From Solenopsis invicta (Eukaryota > Arthropoda > Insecta > Hymenoptera > Formicidae): a DNA stretch of 64,000 nt. Position numbers and translations under genes: made by a program. Every line of letters begins with the position of its first letter. Position 1 is the first letter of the stretch. The notes under the pieces are model-generated. The model was not told where the DNA came from and made no database searches. It saw only the letters and a program-made list of their open reading frames with translations. The stretch is from NCBI RefSeq assembly GCF_016802725.1, contig NC_052668.1, forward strand, positions 18,581,001 to 18,645,000, written 5' to 3'. Shown here in pieces: positions 48,820 through 60,704 of this stretch.

Positions 48820-51800
48820 CAGTTGAAAATATAATTCTCGTAATTGGGTTGTATTACGATTGCATTTTCTCATTTCGTTTGTACTATTTCAATTTAATTA
48901 CTTTTTAAGTTGCGATATGCAACTTGATTTTACGCCGCAGCAGAATATCGTGTTCTATCAATCGTAATTTCTAAACTTTCAGACTTTTAACTTTTATCTT
49001 CGCTACGTAATGTATTCATTTGATATGGTGCTACAGAAAAGTCACGATAAAGAATTTCGCTAATTAAACACCATTATAAGCGTGCCTTCGTTTCTCGTAA
49101 TATTTGGATGATAATAATCATTTTAATAATAACACTATTTTCGACAAATTTAAACTTTTTCAGATTCTAATTAATTAAAGTAGTTCTTATATATAGATCT
49201 TTTGTATTGCTCAAAGCGATCCACTAATAAAATTATTTTATTACACCACATTTTTGAAAAAATTCGACTTAAAATGACATAAATGATTTCTGGATATTTT
49301 TGAGCTAAAATAGTTCAAAAATGTGACGTGACGGGATAATTTTGTAAACGGATTCATTTTTTCTAGAGTCAAAAGATCTCTAAGAGTCATCTACTATATC
49401 GGCTTCTATTATAATAGGACAGAAAGTCGAATAAAAGCAGGTTTAAACGCATGAATATTAAGAGATCAACCATAACATTTTAGAAACAGATTAAATTTTT
49501 CAACAAATATATGTTTTATAGAATAGATGGCGTTTTACTGCTAAAGTTTGGAAGAAAAAATAATAGCGAACGAGTGATAACGGTTACGTCTAAAGGAATC
49601 GGAATTTGACACTTTTATGCGATATGTCGATAGTATCCTTTATATCGCGCCAAATGTAGAGGACCAAAGGGTTAAAGCCGAAGACGACTTTTCATGCCGT
49701 TGACATGACGCGAAGAAAGCATATAGACGGTGTCGAGAATCTCTCCAGCATTTCGAGATGCCACGCTAATTCCACGTCGAGTTCTCGATCCTTCCAGTCT
49801 TTTCTCAAGCAGTTCCTCGGTGCATGATGCCTTCTCTCTGACGAAGGAGAGAAGCTTGTATATAGGGTGTTCGCAAGTATCATCCTTGATTTTAATGAGA
49901 TTTCTTTAGATTTTAAATTGCTTTTTCTCAATGAAAAATGTCGAGGTAGATTATCTTACGTTTGAATTTTTAATATATCTTTGCATACTGAGCTACGAAT
50001 GAAAAGTGTTTTGGTAAAAACTTTTTCGAAATTTTTTGAAAAGTGATACTTCTTACGAAACACCGATGAAAACTTTTAATTTCGCGAAATCGTATTGCAA
50101 GTTAACCAGAGATTGTCATAAAAGTTAAAGTCGGCGGTTTCAGGACACCGCGTATAGCGAGTCGCAGATAGACGTGCACAGTCTGCGTGCATGACAGATC
50201 CCGCGGTTCGCATGGAGAACTTTACGGGACGATAATGGACAGATTTATGAGACTGTTTATCGATCCTCGAGTAAATCCAATTTTCGTAGCCGCGACGGGG
50301 CGACGAGAATTCCGTCCGCGGGACATCGTAAAGAACATGGAAAGGCGAGGGCAAAAAGTTGCCGAGAACTTAACTTCCGTCCATCCGTCCATCTTGTCGG
50401 TGCAAACCTGAATTTATCAGGTCAATTTATGAGTAATTTCCGGGTCGCCGTGAATGATTTTCGTCTTGCCTTTTAGATTCGGAATTTTACGCAGGTGTTT
50501 GAAAAACCGACGGTCGAAAAAGTTGCACAGCAATTGACGTGAAATAAATTACAAATAAATTACAAAGACATAATATATATATTTCATTATTTCGTAACAT
50601 AAAATAAAGTGTTAAATGAGAGAAATATGTATTAAACTTTATAAAATACGAAAGAAAATTAGAGCGCGTTAGATATTAAGTTTTACGATATGCAAATAAT
50701 TAAGCGATTACAATCGCTCGTTCACCAAAGTATGAAAAGCACGGCGAAAAAAAAAACGGGCAAATCTGCCGCGACAAGGCCACTGGGCCGGATCTTCATT
50801 TTCGCGAACTCAGGCCTTAACTTTCGGACTCGAGGCTTTTTCATGGTTTAAGGACAAGCCGGAGGAGGAGCCCTCTCTCGCTCGTCCCTCAAATCCTTTC
50901 ATAAAGAATATCCATCCTTCCAACTCACGTCCAAGAGCACTTGCTATCCCTCCTTTCTCCTGTCCCCTCCGTCTCTTTCGCTTCCTCGTTTCTTTGTCCT
51001 CATCTTCCCTCTCCTCTACGTGTCTCTATCTCGACGTACTTCTTTTCCACTCTCGATATCGCTTCCGCGTATCTCTCGTAGTTTTTTCTTCTGCACTCAT
51101 CGTGTTTCGTTATTTTGCATTTTTACGGACGCGTGTAACCGACAAAGCACGAGGATCGCATCGATTCCGAGCTTTCCCTTCGAGGGCCGCGGGTCGAGTT
51201 CGAGTATCCTTGACAGACTGACGCAAGCGTATAGTCTTTCCAGTACTCGAAATTGTTCCGGCTATTGGACATAGAGCTTTGGCCATTCGAATCTTACGAA
51301 ACGGAAACCCGCGGCCGGAATTGAAAAGCTGACACTAGCAGTCCACCGTATTGCGGTGAGGTAGGAAAACTATTTTTCAACAATTTTAGCTCCCGCGTCC
51401 TCTGGGGAGGAAAAAAAATACGCGCGTTAAAGGATTAAAAACGCATCGGACGCAGTCGCGCGTGCTCGAAAGTTGATCGAGATTATCGAGTATTCGAACC
51501 CGAAGGGGAGGAGAGAGAGGGAACGTACTCGATTTCGGCCGGTGTGCAGTGCCGGGACTGTCGGGGTTTCCGACCGAGATCGAACAATCGCGACACTCGA
51601 GAATTTCCGGTACCCACATCCACCCTCCCCAGCGCTACTCGCCGTCTCCCCTCGAAATGCTATAGGTTTTTTTTTTTTTTTTAATTTTGCGCTTGCATTT
51701 TCGTCGACCTCGCGGTCGATTCTGAGCGCCTCGCTCTCTCGAGCAATCGGATAACCGCTCGGGGAATCACGAGACCTGACGGTCGATGAATAAAGGAGAC

Positions 51801-52429
51801 GTCATTTAAATTGTAAATGCCCGCGATATCCGCGCGGAGGCAAACCTTCAATTAGGGCTCCGCACGCGGAGGAGGCGCACGTATACGAGACGTGGGGCTC
51901 TCGGCGCCGGCATTGCTGCGTAAGATGTGCCAGATAGATAGAGGGACAGTCGCTTGTTGCGATTTAGGCGAAACGACGTGTAAACTTCCACCGTCGAACG
52001 CGAACAGATAATGCGCCGATAACGCAACGATTGCATCGATCGCGCCTTTCATCGCTCTCACTTTTATTTCTTCAGTAAAAACTGATGGTAAAATCGTCGA
52101 CAATCTTGCATCGCCTCTTTTATTTTCACATATTGTTTGCTTCCATATCACTTTTTAATTCTTCTTTTTTTTTTTTTCGAAAGAGATCCCGTCTCGCCTC
52201 CTATTTTCGATAATTTTTTACTAGTCTGCTGAACTGCGTATTAGTATCTAATACGCATGTACAAAAAAGATATTCTGCGTTTTCCAACGGTGGTCTTTGC
52301 GTGTGTACAACGCATCCTCGACGAACGACAGCCTCAGTCAAAGATCTCTCGTGGCAACGGCGCCCGTTTAATCTCGGGTTAATCCTCGATGTCAATCAGC
52401 AGGGTCTGTTGCTTCGGCAAGTATTTGTA
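48816..52429. other. no gene seen
   Basis: AT-rich to about 49600, with the 49.2-kb inverted repeat, then mixed DNA. Pyrimidine-rich sequence at 50870-51100 and a CpG-rich block (51180-52060) hold only short overlapping frames. Confidence 0.5.
49229..49343. mobile_element. small inverted-repeat element, 30-bp arms
   Basis: The arms 49229-49258 and 49314-49343 match at 23 of 30 positions, and all seven differences are transitions. The shared part ends CACATTTTTGAA. The 55-base spacer is noncoding. Confidence 0.42.
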
Positions 52430-52456
52430 AGAGAGAGAGAGAAAGAGAAAGAAAGT
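52430..52456 (+). repeat. imperfect (GA)n tract
   Basis: GA units with AAA interruptions, directly upstream of the TATA box at 52464. Confidence 0.85.
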
Positions 52457-52463
52457 CGACCTT

Positions 52464-52474
52464 TATAAAAGGGG
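52464..52474 (+). promoter_or_regulatory. TATA-box match (TATAAAAGGGG)
   Basis: This is a near-ideal TATA element directly downstream of a GA tract. A CCCAGATT initiator-like site with A at 52490 is slightly close (26 bases). A 67-codon glycine-rich frame starts at 52602, but no coding support was seen. Confidence 0.18.
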
Positions 52475-52799
52475 AACGAACGTTTACCCAGATTCCTGGC
52501 AAAACGCTCGGGAAAGGTTGCCGTCGAGGCGCGGAAAAACGGGCACGGGGGAAAGCGTGTGTATAGGGTGGCGGTTGGGAACGATGTTCGCGAGTACTTG
52601 AATGTCTCATTTCGCGGAGGAACCGGGAGTTACCGGGGGTGAAGGGGGTGGCAGAATGGTGGCGTCACGCCGGAACTTTATAAAGCGCGTCTTTGCATGT
52701 TTTCACTCCGGGCACGCACGCTTTTATCGTCCCTACAACGCCGCCGGTAGCGAGCGGCACGATAACACGATCCAATTCGTCGTCACGACACGTATATAC

Positions 52800-52980
52800 G
52801 TGTAAATGTGTATGTGTGTGCGTGTGCGAATGTGCGTGCGTGTACATGCGCGTGTAAGTGTGTCGTGTGCATGCATATACATGGGCATATGCGCGTGCAC
52901 GCATACATGCGTCATGCATGCATGCATGCATACGCGCATGCATACCGGAAGAGCGTGCGGGTGTACCGCGCGCGCGGGGC
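52800..52980 (+). repeat. alternating purine-pyrimidine (TG/CA, ATGC) tract
   Basis: About 180 bases of mostly alternating TG, CG and CATG, including a GCATGCATGCATGCAT run at about 52914-52930 and CGCGCGCG near 52968. Such sequence favours Z-DNA. Frames here encode only CV/HT/AY repeats. Confidence 0.75.
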
Positions 52981-54301
52981 AGAACGATCGATCGCAAAAG
53001 TTACGTAATGAGTCTCCGCGTGTGCTAACTCTTGCCCAGAGACCGCCAAAATCTAGGTTATCAAGTTTTCGTCGGCAACCCACGCCGACACGCTCGAACA
53101 GGGCCGCAGCTACCTCGCCGAAAGATGTAAACGTTGATAATGTGTAAAGCGTTGAAAAATATAAATATCTGCCTGCTTTCTTAAAGCGTGAAAAAATTTA
53201 TATTTCCGAAAAAAAAAATTTTTTTTATGCGAACATTGCAATTGCCTGGGAAAACGATCGCTTTTATTCTGTCTAAGGATTTGACAATTGTCCTTAAAAT
53301 AAGAACTCGTAAAATGTTTCAATAAACTGATATCGTTAACTGAACATAGCTATTCATCAGTTATTGATATAGTAATCATGTAATCAATTTATCGAAGCAT
53401 TTATCAGTTCTTTTTTCAAAGGTAAAAGATCTTTTCTTGTGAATCAAAGTGCAATGAATGAGATTCATACGCTTGTAGTTAAAAAAAAATCTGCCACGCA
53501 ACGAGATTCAATAGAACGATTTTATTACCGAAAACGGCGACAAATCGGATAAAATTTCTTAAATCGTCTCTTCCCCCTCCTCTCCCGGAGTGTGAGCGCG
53601 CGCACAGCGCCAATTAAATTTCAGCATGGTAATTCAGGCGGGTGCACCGCCGGGGGAGATCCCGAAGATGACGCATCTCTCTGCGTCAGCGCAGCGCGGC
53701 GCGGCGCGGTGGCCCGTTCCTCTCTCCGCTTCTCCCGGTCCAGAAATGGCTGGCTCGATTAGCGCAACTGGGCAACCAACTTCGAAAACCCGTCGGGTGC
53801 GATAACTTTTCTCTCCTTTCTCTCTCTGTCTCTCTTTCTCACGCGCCCGTGCGCGCGGCCAAAACTTCTCCCGTTTCTCTTTTTCTCTCCCGTTTCTTTC
53901 TCGCATCGTGCATTAGAGTAATCACGGCGAGGAGAGGCGTAACTTTGCGGGAGCGAGACGGCTCTCTCTCAAAGCTCGCCTTATCGAATAACGGAGAAGT
54001 CGATCCAGTTATCCGAAACATTTGCACGCGGTAGTTCGTGAAGCTGTCGGTGGCATTTAATTCGTCAGCGATAAGGTCACTGCACACCAGTCAATGAACA
54101 AATTAATTCAACTTGATGTAATTACATTTTTAAGTAAAGAATTATATCCTAATTAATTCTGAATGAAAATTAGATTTAAAAAATATCAATTTGCAATTTA
54201 TTATTTTGGAGTCTTATTATTCTTTTCAAAATATCATCATTTACTAGCGATTGTGCAATGATCCCGTATAGATCGCAATCTGTTCTACAGATCGTATTGA
54301 A

Positions 54302-54350
54302 CATTTATTTTTATTTTATTTTATTTTATTTTATTTTATTTTTTTTTTTA
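54302..54350 (+). repeat. (ATTTT)n pentanucleotide repeat
   Basis: About six TTTTA units ending in a T run. Confidence 0.88.
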
Positions 54351-56330
54351 GATTCACATTTCACTCGCGTAATTTTTGAAAAATTCGGTGAATATCCGGC
54401 GTTGCATGTATCGCATCTGTATTTATATGAAAATAAATGAAAGGAGTTATTATACAGGAAATTAAAGACAAACATTTTTAATATTTATGGTAATGTACAC
54501 ATATGTGTATGTGTGTGCGTAAGGAAGATTTTTATAATTTTTTCGTGATATTCCTCATTCGAACCTACATTTTATTTAATATACATTTACGTAATTGTTA
54601 CGATGGGTGCTTAAATGATATTTCATTATTTTGAAATTGCAGGACTTTCATTTTGAACGCAATGAGATGTGGTTTATGTAAATCAAACGTTCCATGAATG
54701 CAGGCCACTGATATATCACATATTATTCTCTTACCGCATTATAAATTAATTTGCATAATAATATGGCAGGCGATTCTGTTCAAAATTCGCCCTAGCCATT
54801 TTTTCCTTCGAAAAACCGTCGCCATGTGTTCAATTACGGTATTACGATTTCGGACGTGCGCGATGTACCGAGATGAATGCGAACGCTCGCGTTTTATTAC
54901 GTGTATATCCTAGTGTCTCATTATAGGCCATGAATAATGTAGCGCTTGGAAATGCATCGACCGAATGGGATCACCCGAATTTCCGGGGCAGAATAAAACG
55001 CGTCGTATCCATGCTAATCGGCGTATTGCATTTTGCCGGTCAATTGCACCGACTAGACTAACAGTTCAATTTAACGATGGCAGGCAAAGAGACGACAGTG
55101 ATAATATCCACGTCTCGTAATCGGGAACAACTGCCGGGAACATATGCGTCACGCGCGATGCCGATTAAATTGCGCGTCCTCTAAACGGCGTAACGAGCGG
55201 TGTACAGCAGCCCGCCGCATTCCCACGGGAATGCTTTCATTCGCGTCGATCGCCGGGGATAGGCGATCCTCTTTGATTCATATCGCACGGCGCGGCGCAA
55301 CGATAAGATCCGTAAATGAAAGCGCGATAAACCGCGAAGGGATTGCTGCTGCACGCCTGTTATCACCGGTGCAGTCGTAAACTTCCACGACCGTACTGGG
55401 AATTCAAGGATGCGATTCGCACGATTCTCGTGAGCGGAGAGAAACGTCCGAGATACCTGGTCAAAGAAACAGGCCCGGCATTCGATCTCGCTGCGGTTGA
55501 TATGCATTTCTATAAGCGCACAGCGCTAGAGTTACGAGAGAGTCCGAATTGCTTCCGTGACCCGTAAAATCGAACGTTTAATTTTATCATCGCGTACTCA
55601 CTGCGTTGCAGTTTGAAATTTTATAATAATGATACATGATATTGTTATTAAAATTTTATAACTTTGATGATGTATTAATGACACGAACGCGACGTAACGC
55701 GTATTCAAAACGTGTAATATTTGCCCGAAGAAGCATCGAAACATCGTGTCTTGATGCATTTTGTATGTCTAGCTCATTTAGGCGGTTCTAGGAAAACTTA
55801 TGTCTCGCGGTTTAACTATTTAATGTTATACACCTCCCTTAAATTTACATAATGTTCAGTATGCAAAATACTATTTGATATTTTCACGCCAGTAAAGCGA
55901 AATTTTATACCGCAACGAAGGTAATTTAATTCGCTGGAACGAGAGAAAATAGTAACTTGGTGCTTATAAATTACAAAATTTTTTAGTTACAATATCCTCT
56001 CTCTCTTTCTCTCTCTTCACGGGAAGAGGAAATCTGTCATCTGTAATACTCCAGTTAACATTCGGTTGATAGAGGTAATATAACATCTGACGTGACTTCT
56101 TATTCAAGAAGGTCTGCGTTAACAGCGCGTATTTTATAGTACTCCTAATGTACAAAGATGGATGTGGTTGTCGGAAATTCCGAGGGAACTGCGCCGAACC
56201 CCACTGACTTTTAATTCCATTTCCCGCAAACCATCTTCTGTTCCCAACAAACAACTGAATAATCGATAGTTACCGCGGCCCCGCTCCGACGGATGTTGAA
56301 TTTTAATAACATTGGTTCTCTCAAATCCAG

Positions 56331-56513
56331 CGAATGAATAGGCATCAGACTCTTTGTCGGGTGAATAGTATTGCAAAGACAGTCGACACGCACGGAAGCG
56401 GGAGAAAGGGCTCCAAGCCGAGCGCGGTGATACGACAATACGAAATCGGCCTTGTCAGGCGTCCGGAAAATCGGAAAAGTCAGGGAAGCTGGGAAGAATC
56501 AGGGGATGTCAGG
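56331..56513 (+). CDS. candidate internal exon with open phase-0 frame
   Basis: An acceptor-like TTCTCTCAAATCCAG ends at 56330, and GTCAGG|GTGAGT places a strong donor at 56514. The enclosed 183 bases are exactly 61 codons, phase 0 at both ends and fully open in that frame. The peptide is basic and polar (for example RRPENRKSQGSWEESGDVR at its end) with no recognised motif. An open frame of this size is not rare by chance in DNA of this composition. The matching splice signals and phase are the only reasons to list it. Confidence 0.16.
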
Positions 56514-57319
56514 GTGAGTCCGAAAAATTTCGGAAAACTTTTACGAGTTGGACGGGAAAGATTAATTGATGCGGTAGAATGACAAATTCGACTTCAATAC
56601 TATTCGAATCATTATTAAAAATTACGTTTGCGTTTAAAAGGATTAACCATAGAAACGAGAGCTCTTTAATACTTGGATTTCTGCCAATGTAAAATGTATT
56701 AACTTTAATCGCGATTTAACTTACTCTTTAAAACTGAATAAAGATAAAAAGTAAGTTGAATCAAGATTAAACTACGTTGGGTAAAATAACACATTAATCG
56801 CTGTACATCTCGGTCGCTTTATCTTCCCTATATTTTTTTTTCTTGATTTCGCCGTGTGCCTTTTGCAAGATATTGCAAACGCTTTTAGAACCTTATCTCG
56901 CGTATATGATCGAAGTTTGAAGAAACTGGAGAAACTCGTGGAAATCTTTCAATTGTATCCGTGTGCGGCGACTTGGGCAGAGCGATACGCCACGCGACAC
57001 CCGTTAGACTATCGCCGAGGAGAATGACATAAGACATCCCCGTTTCTGACTCGGGCGCCATATGACCGTCTCTGTCGCAAGCTCTGGTCCCCGCTCCGGG
57101 TACCTAGCGAGGAAGAGAGGAGGGGAGCTTCCTCCTGGCCCCCTCTTACACCCGCATCGCTATCCTTTACATTCTACTACCGTCATTCCTTGCCCTCTCG
57201 TCTCACCGGTCTGCCACCTACCACCACCCCCGCACTCCCACCACGTTGGCATCGGCGCACAACTACCACCGCAACCATCACCACTACCACCACGTTCTCC
57301 GACCAACACATCGACCCAA

Positions 57320-57580
57320 GAAAGCGGAAACGAGAGAGACGATAAAGGAGAGAAGAAAGAAGTTGAGGAGGAAAGAGAGACGGAGCGAAGCGGGGGAGAT
57401 TACGTGGGAAGGAGAAAAAGAGGGGACAAAGAAGCCAAGAGTAACCCGAGGAGAGATGAGCAAGATGGAGGAACAAGGAGGCCACCACGTACGAGGATGG
57501 AGTGATGAGGAGACGAAGGGAGAAGGACAAGGAGAGAGAACGAGAGAAAGAGAGAAAGAGCGAGAGACAGAGAGGGGGCA
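57320..57580 (+). repeat. polypurine (GA-rich) tract of about 260 bp
   Basis: Long G/A bias with few pyrimidines. It accounts for the glutamate/arginine/lysine-rich frame here and could form triplex DNA or bind GAGA-type factors. Confidence 0.7.
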
Positions 57581-57612
57581 GCCCAGGCACAAGCATAGCG
57601 TAGCATGGCACG

Positions 57613-57651
57613 GCATATCCATAGACATATACACTGTGTCTATGGGCATAT
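57613..57651 (+). other. short hairpin in the CpG-rich block
   Basis: CCATAGACA and TGTCTATGG pair perfectly, with ATAT/ATAT extension on the outer side and a nine-base loop. The stem is shorter than a typical microRNA precursor. Confidence 0.35.
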
Positions 57652-58019
57652 CGACGAGATCCGACAGCGGCCGAGCGCCACCGAACACAGCCGACTCGGA
57701 CCCTGCGCGCTCAACCCAAACCCGAGAAAGCATAGTTGCATTTAAACTGCCATCCTACTCAGGAGGTCTCTCTCTTCCTGAGTCCCGAGCGACCTCGGGA
57801 CAAATACGTATGTACGGTACGTACGTAAGTCGCCGTCGCGCACTCCGCTCTGTGTTAACGTTGCATCCGCGCTCCGTGTTCGTCTTTCATGAAAAGAAAA
57901 AAAGAAGAGAGGGTAATAAGGAAGGAAGAGAATTATATAGACCCACAGAAGCGCGCGGTCCTGGCAGAGCAGAGCGGTCCGGGGGTTGACCCGGTCGCGC
58001 ACAGGATACCCGGTCGGTC

Positions 58020-58027
58020 TGACGTCA
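58020..58027 (+). promoter_or_regulatory. consensus cAMP response element (TGACGTCA)
   Basis: This is a full palindromic TGACGTCA, the binding site of CREB/ATF bZIP proteins, inside the CpG-rich block. Its position fits a promoter but its use is unproven. Confidence 0.35.
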
Positions 58028-58442
58028 GGAGCGCTTTAACTTGTTGGATTCGACGCGAGTGCGACGCGAAAGTGAGCCGATCCGTGAGCGGTTTCGACCC
58101 GATTCCAACCTCGGGACGGGTGGTGAAGGTGCTGGAGGAGATGGTTGGACGAACGGATGTCCCCCTCGGCTTTCGGGCCTGTCGCCCGACGACGGACACC
58201 GGCGGAATGGGAGAGGGGGAGGTGGAGGGCACCCGTTCCCGGTCGGGTTTCCGGTACCGCGACGCGGTCACCTTGTCACGCGTTTTCCGCTGGTTCCGCC
58301 ACTGGTTCACGTCGTTCGCTTCGTCATCCGCTTTGTCGGCACTACTGTCACTGTCACTGTGCGCTCAGTTCGGTCGTTCCCCGCTCGTTCCTCGCTCCGC
58401 TTCGTGACGCTGTCGCTGTCGCCTCGGCCACTGACAGCTGCG

Positions 58443-58514
58443 ATGTTCTCCGCGGTGTTAACGAGATCTCGGCTATTCGGTGTAAAAAAAAAAAAAACAT
58501 CTAGACAGCAATAA
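58443..58514 (+). CDS. short frame with mitochondrial-presequence-like start
   Basis: The ATG at 58443 opens 23 codons. It starts MFSAVLTRSRLFG, basic and hydrophobic like a mitochondrial targeting peptide, then runs into four lysines encoded by a poly(A) tract and stops. A weak donor (G|GTGTAA near 58480) could join it to a distant exon. It lies at the 3' edge of the CpG-rich block, where a first coding exon might be expected. No family is recognised and chance is likely. Confidence 0.1.
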   Translation: MFSAVLTRSRLFGVKKKKTSRQQ

Positions 58515-60268
58515 TTCCAAGGCGAATGATATTCTTTGCCTTTTCGAGGCAAATATAGTACATGGTATTTCTTTTTTTTTTATACTAGACCTACTTTAGT
58601 TGAAGTCTGTATTAATTAACTATCGTGGAAAATCGAAATCAGCTTTCTCTTGAATTTGAAGTAAGCTTTTGAAACGCGGCTTTGATCACGTCGAGTCGCG
58701 GTATCTGCGAGTGCGTAATTCTTTGATGACGTGTGCGAACAACTTTTCTGGAGCGTGAACGTATAACGACCTTAATGGACGTTATGCATGTCTGTCGTGT
58801 AGGGACTGGTATCTCGTTTTTTGATGAAACGAGACCCGCCTGCTCTTTCGCGGATGCCAGTTATTTGTCAGTATCTTTAATCATCGTAAATTACCATTGA
58901 CGACAATGAGACGGCAGACAGATATAGAGTTAGCTCAACTTGTAGCCGTTGGTGTCGCACACATGCACACACATTCACACACAAGCGACGTTCTTAAATC
59001 ATTCGAATACCGATAATCGTCGCCGGCACATTGTTCGAGAACATTGATCCAGGTCTAACTCTCGATTCGATGAAAGATTTTGCGCATACGATTTTGAAAT
59101 ATATGTTATACTGTCAGAAATTCCGCGATTTGGGACTCCTGTTATCGCGCTAGTATACAGTATCATCGTCGTCACTTTCGAGTGAATATGCGATTAAGCT
59201 TGTGAACCAGCGAGCCAAAGTTCGGTCTGAGCTAATGTTCCGGAGGCTAGATTACAGATGCCCGTAAGGCACGTTGGGAAGTTTCAGCGAACCCATTCGG
59301 GGTCGATGACGAGTGTCCGCATTTTTGACGCGTAACGTAATGCGGGTTGATACCGAGAGTCGTGATAGCAAACGAGAGAAGTTACACGCGACGCAATGGC
59401 ATTATCTCAGCGAGTTATCTTTGGATCTTGTAAATCAAGTACGTACATCAGTCGGCGATATCTGAAGCGAGTGTAAGTTACATGATTTCCAAAGAGCGGT
59501 GCGCGTCTATCTTTCACATATCAATTTCTAGTAAAATTTCGGGAAGAACGGAAGATTTGTAGATTCGCTTCATGAAAATAATCGATATTTAATTAGATGA
59601 GATCGGTGTAATACATGTAATGAAATTTTTCGAGTGCATCTGTCGCGCCGATTTCTCTCAGTAAATTATTCCCCGCGCTCGAACGCTTGTACCAGAATAT
59701 GCAACACGCTGTCACTGCACTGCGTTGCGCGTGCAGCGAAAATATTTGCCTATGGAAATATTTGGACCCGTCGGAGTGGATCGCGCCGTTGCACGTCAGC
59801 CAGTAATCCCAGCACCGTGTGTTGGCGGCGACACTCGAAAAATGCCGAGTATATATCTAATATTAATACTAGAGGCTATTAACGAGGATATTCGTCATCA
59901 TCACTCCAGCGGCGTTAATCAATAAGATTTGCCCGTGGATAGATCGCGTACGAAAGCGCGGAAAATCCCAGTCCAGCGGCTGACACGTCCTCAAATTTGA
60001 TTTCTGACGGGGCCGCCCAACAATAATTGTCAATCGCCGCGTCCAAAATCAAGCTGGTGGTAGTGCCTGACGAGAGAGACCTGCGTACACACGTCTCACA
60101 CGCAGACACCCACACGCGACACGTTCTCGCGTTGCCGTGGTACGATCTTCCCGAAATTTTTTCAGCGACGATTAATCACCCTGCCGGTTAACGTAATCAA
60201 TCTCGATGTCAATGCGATTTCGTCGTTATTTTTTTTTTTTTTATCCCTGTAGCTGTGTTAACGTCACC

Positions 60269-60270
60269 GG

Positions 60271-60329
<59 letters not shown>
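60269..60329 (+). repeat. (GA)n microsatellite
   Basis: About 30 GA units with one AAA interruption. Confidence 0.95.
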
Positions 60330-60524
60330 TATGTGCGTCCCTGTGGTCGAGGATGTTCTGGGAAATTCGTTTCGCGAAAGAGAATGGCCCGACCGGTGCC
60401 AGCGACTTCGGATCGAAGTTTGGAAACGCTTTGTTCCCGCTGAAAAAGGTGTTTGAAAGAGGGTTGCACGGATCGATATATCGGCTTGACTCATCCCCTC
60501 TTCCCATCTGTTTCCTCCCCTCTC

Positions 60525-60571
60525 TCGTTCTCGTTCTCTCTCTCTCTCTTTCTCCCTTTTTCTCTTTCTAG
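60525..60571 (+). repeat. CT-rich pyrimidine tract ending in TAG
   Basis: CTCGTTCTCGTTCTC, then CT units and TTTTTCTCTTTCTAG. It forms the acceptor-like sequence before 60572. Confidence 0.8.
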
Positions 60572-60704
60572 TCCCGGGATGATGTTTCTGCTAGATATCG
60601 GCGTGAACAAATACACAGTACGCGACGAGTATTCATTGATAACTCGCAATTCTTGTTCGAGTGAGGTTTTTACGCGCGACGCGAATTACTTTTCGAATCG
60701 TTGA
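60572..60704 (+). CDS. candidate terminal exon after strong acceptor
   Basis: A long pyrimidine tract ending in CTTTTTCTCTTTCTAG (AG at 60570-60571) is the strongest acceptor-like sequence in this part of the window. The following frame reads MMFLLDIGVNKYTVRDEYS and continues through SSEVFTRDANYFSNR to a TGA at 60702-60704. The ATG pair is at 60579 and 60582. No polyadenylation signal was noted close by. The pyrimidine tract may simply be a microsatellite relic, and no family is recognised. Confidence 0.13.

Larger units (their letters stand above)
52981..57039. other. mostly noncoding
   Basis: A CT/GA-rich CpG block (53560-54020), AT-rich DNA with the ATTTT repeat (54100-54620), then a GC-richer stretch (54780-55570). 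The exon candidate at 56331-56513 is the only segment with paired splice-like sites. Confidence 0.5.
57040..58515 (+). promoter_or_regulatory. CpG-rich, promoter-like block with polypurine core
   Basis: This is among the longest GC- and CpG-rich blocks in the window. It contains a GA-rich polypurine tract (about 57320-57580), a perfect CRE (58020-58027), GTGAGC donor-like sites near 58068 and 58084, a CTCAGTT initiator-like site near 58366 and an ATG at 58443 with a basic N-terminal peptide. Several overlapping long frames (up to 247 codons) are open mainly because stop codons are scarce in such composition. A transcription start with an untranslated first exon is a reasonable guess. Confidence 0.27.

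Noticed and set aside
57246..57989. 247-codon plus-strand frame, the longest in the window
   Set aside because: Its first half is translated polypurine repeat (E/R/K-rich), overlapping frames of similar length exist on both strands, and no domain is visible.
59255..59280. TAAGGCACG, the first nine bases of miR-124
   Set aside because: The match stops after nine bases and no hairpin partner was found.
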